From positions 23,900 to 87,899 of the forward strand of contig JAKUCV010002523.1 in the NCBI GenBank assembly GCA_028386065.3: DNA of 64,000 bases. The letters run 5' to 3'. Below the pieces are notes generated by a model. It was given only the letters and a program-made list of their open reading frames with translations, searched no databases and was not told the origin of the DNA. The position numbers and the translations under genes are program-made. Below, in pieces: positions 60,889 through 64,000 of this stretch (position 1 is the first letter of the stretch; every line of letters begins with the position of its first letter). The stretch is from Turnera subulata. Its lineage: Eukaryota; Streptophyta; Magnoliopsida; Malpighiales; Passifloraceae.

Positions 60889-63800
60889 TGTAACAGCCCG
60901 GGTAAATTTTTTGATTTTTACCGGGACTGTAGAAATTGTTTTACCGTGATTACTGTTGGATTAATCTCGGGTAATTAACTCACAGTAAACGGGAGTCGTT
61001 TTTCGAAACCGAGAATTTTCCCGCGCTCGGGAGTGTCTTCCTAACTAACCGAGCCTCGGTTTTCAGTTCCGAGACTTGGACGATGTTCAGGAGAATTAAT
61101 CAGATTTTCCGAGCCCAAGTTGTATTTTTGGACTCGGGACGGAATTTGTCGGAAAGACGGGATTCCGACACGAGAATCCGGACCGGCCACATGAGGCTTG
61201 CCCGAGCCACTCTTCTTCCTCCTCTCTCCTTTTTCTTCCTCTTTCCCGGCAACGTTTCTTCTCTCTCTCTCGGTTTTTCCCGGCCACGTGGGCCCCATTC
61301 CTCTTTCCTCTTCTTTTTCTTCTTTCCCTTCTTTCTTTTCTTTCTCCTTTCTCTTTTCTTTTTTTTTCTTTCTTTTCTTCTCCATTTTCTTTTCCACCCG
61401 CCGGCCCACCCTTCCTTTTCGTTTTCTACCCGTGACTCTCTTCCTGTTTCCTTTCTTGTTTCTTTCCTCTTTCCTTATCTCCTCCTCTCCTTCACCACCA
61501 CCGACAGCACCTACCGAGCCACACACCACAACTCCCTCTTCCTTCCTTCTTCTTCCTCACTTCTACCTTCTTCCTCTTCTCTGTTTTCGCAAATCCACCT
61601 CTGTTTTCGCAAATCCACCGCCGCCCTCAAAACCCCCTCTTCCTCTTCCCTGCAACCTTCTGCCGCACACACGCCTCCTCCCTGCACCCCTCTCTCTCTG
61701 GTCGTCGCCGAGACCGTCGCCCGATTTCCTCCCTCCCCCGTGATTTACCCGCTTCCTCTCTCACCACCAAGGCGCCGCCGCCTTGGATTGTCTTCACCAG
61801 CAGACGGGTCGTGACACCACCGCCGCCGTCTCTTCTCCCCCTGCTGCCGCCCGGAGCCGTCGCTGCAACCCTCTTCCCCTCTGTGCACGAGAGCGTCGCC
61901 GCCTGGATCGTCGCCACCGAGTCCAGCACACGCCGTCGCACCTTTCCTCTCTCCTATTTCCCCTCGTGCTCCACGGTTGGCTCCGCCGTGAGCTCCTGTC
62001 CCCTTGAACCGTTGACGACGACGCCGAGTTGGGTAAGTTGTCTTCTCTAAATCTTTCTTCTTCCTTGGCTTTCAGTTTCCAATTCGGATTGGTGATTAAC
62101 GTTGAGGTGTGTTTGGTTGTTGTTATGGTGGATGTGGATTTGGGTGTTGCAGTGGATGCGGGTTGTTGTGTTGTTTGTTATGGTGATGATGGTGAGTGTG
62201 TTGATGGTTGAATGGTGGTTCCGGTGATGTGGTATTGGTGTTTGGTCAGGCAATGAACAGTAACGGCGAGCATGGGTCGATGAACAGTGGCTGAGAGGGT
62301 GTTTGTGCTGCCGTGAACAGTACCTTGGCCGGATTCCGGCGAGTCCCGGGAATTTTCCGGCGAACCCGGGAACAGACTTTGGGTAAACCCGAGCTTTGGA
62401 CCTTTTGCATCATATTAACGAACCCGAGCGATAAAACGGACCCGGACATTAAAACGACGCTAATTAGAATTGATTAACTTAATTTGATTAACCTGATTTA
62501 ATTAACCTATGGTTTTTATTTTATGTCTTATTTATTTTATTATGCTTGTTCTTATTACTTATTTATGTTTTCGTTTATAGGGCCCATTGTGTTTAATTTT
62601 TGGGTTTAATTTCATTTATATTTTATCTGGGCTCGTACAAGGCCCATTGTATTAAACTTTCGGTTATTTAATTTATATTGGGCTAATTAATAAAAGGCCC
62701 ATGTCGTTATTTATTTTAATTATGTCTCTCGTTTGATTTTCGAAATTATATTGATATTAGAGTTACCCTCCGATGGGCTAAACGTTCGTGAAGGCCTACC
62801 GAGTTTAATTTCCAATTTTCCTAATTACGTTTTAATTGAGTTATAAAAGGCCCAGATGTAGATATATATATTTCTATTATTTTCGTAATCCTAGGCTAAA
62901 TAATATTCGACCTATACCTTGTCTTAGTTATTGATTTTAATACAAGTATATACATATATATCGTATAACGTATTGAGGCTATTTTCACCGGCATAGATAT
63001 TGCTAGACTATATTTTTATTTAATTAACGATTATAGTTTTATGTATACAAGTACCTACGATTATATAAGATTTCCTAAATGTACATATCGTTACAACGGT
63101 TATTTTCTCTAGCTAATATATATATATGTATAACTAGGTCATAACTTCAATTAATTACAAATAGAATTTTTATGAATAATTATGTTTAAGAAATAGTATT
63201 TATGTTATATGGACTATGGATATTTAACGGGACATAACTGGATTTATTTACAAATATATTTTCTAAATATACGCTACGTATAAGTGTACGTATATATATA
63301 TGCCTTATTGTCACAAGCGGCCTAAGGGCCGGAATATCGGCTTGGACGTTTGGTTTTGGTTTTGATTTATGTTGTATACGATTGGTATAACAGATGGAAA
63401 ATAGATTATTAGTAACCTCCACATAAATGAATAAGATAATTATGGAAATAATTAAAAGAACCGATAAGCCGTCTAATAACTGTTAACCGGCATCATGCAT
63501 AAACATTATGTTGTGCATTATAAGTGATTATTGTATTCCTATATATACATATAGGGTATCGAGGGTTGACCGGATTGCAATTTCAGAGACATACCAGGTG
63601 AGGATGGATAAACCTTGATATGTGTCCGTAATGTTGTGTGTGTATTTTTGTTGTTTGTGGATTATCGTTGTTTGTTTGATCTGCTGGAATGTTTGTCGGC
63701 TGAAACTTGATTGTTATGGATTTGTTGATGCTGTTGTAGAAACGTGATAGTCCTGTGTATGTCGTGTTGGAAATATTGCTGAACTTTTTGATGTGAAAGT

Positions 63801-64000
63801 CTGGTGATATGAAATTGTTGACTGGATTGTGAAATTGATTCTTGGATGATGTGTTGAGAATGACGTTGGATCATTGATTGTGGATAATTGGGAAAAGGAT
63901 AACGGAAATTGGAATGAAAATTGGAACTGGATTGAGATGATGTAATTGTCACGTGGAAAGTAGTGGTACGACTAGATGGTTAGAGACTAGTTCTGTGGTG
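60889..64000 (+). mobile_element. Very long LTR of a Ty3/gypsy-type retrotransposon, plus orientation, cut by window edge
   Basis: Starts TGTAACAGCCCGGGTAAA at 60889 and mirrors 1-2698 in inverted orientation over its whole overlap, including the 'gagcctcggttttcagttccgagacttgga' region (61045-61080), the pyrimidine-rich core (61200-61640), the 'ggcccattg' repeats (62580-62710) and the 'ccgtctaataactgttaaccggcatcatgcat' region near 63468-63500. It is at least 3.1 kb with no end reached. The 243-codon frame at 61083-61814 is a low-complexity Ser/Phe/Pro string from the pyrimidine tract, not a gene. Confidence 0.6.

Noticed and set aside
61083..61814. 243-codon plus-strand ORF rich in Ser, Phe and Pro
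   Set aside because: It is the translation of a CT-rich tract inside the LTR; no domain, and the overlapping frames look equally 'open'.

Overview
This is nuclear DNA from a flowering plant, most likely a eudicot. Genes are intron-rich with GT-AG junctions, intergenic DNA is AT-rich, and about half of the window is mobile DNA: L1-type LINEs, Ty3/gypsy and Ty1/copia LTR elements, a TRIM, a SINE, a Harbinger-type MITE and a Mutator-like element. No prokaryotic features are present.

Layout. 1-2698 and 60889-64000 are two opposite-facing copies of one very long gypsy-type LTR; both run off the window and bracket a gene island. 2833-4586 is a non-autonomous Mutator-like element. 8493-13879 is a 5'-truncated LINE with a 379-bp MITE inserted just after its ORF2 stop codon. 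15883-16263 encodes a CLE peptide precursor ending in the exact TDIF dodecapeptide (CLE41/CLE44 type). 19872-28266 is a full-length LINE broken by an LTR-like insertion in ORF1 and by a minus-strand polyadenylated retroposon in its 3' part. 28486-35250 is a 17-exon gene for an NHL-repeat protein (EMB1974-like, 755 aa) with a SINE in intron 6. 36481-37001 is a two-exon plantacyanin. 37384-49818 is a gypsy element whose reverse transcriptase is interrupted by a TRIM fragment and a minus-strand relative that itself carries a copia fragment. 50761-52760 and 54772-56411 are tandem RLCK-VII (PBL) kinase genes, with a LINE tail between them. 57490-59307 (minus strand) is a PPPDE/DeSI-type cysteine isopeptidase.

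How the genes relate. They do not form a pathway, but their order is informative. From memory, in Arabidopsis the TDIF genes CLE41 and CLE44 each lie next to a PBL kinase gene, and an EMB1974 - PBL - PPPDE order occurs on chromosome 3. This window appears to carry the combined ancestral block. TDIF is a secreted peptide controlling vascular stem cells; PBL kinases are membrane-tethered receptor partners; plantacyanin is a secreted copper protein; the isopeptidase and NHL protein are probably housekeeping.

All gene models were spliced by hand with reading phase checked across every junction. Transposon boundaries rest on target-site duplications read directly from the sequence. I found no convincing previously undescribed system. 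The most unusual points are a plantacyanin with leucine at the axial copper-ligand position, a non-canonical primer-binding site shared by two gypsy elements and a TRIM, a gypsy relative that lost its reverse transcriptase yet keeps an open reading frame, and a kinase paralogue with a decayed C-terminal tail after its stop.
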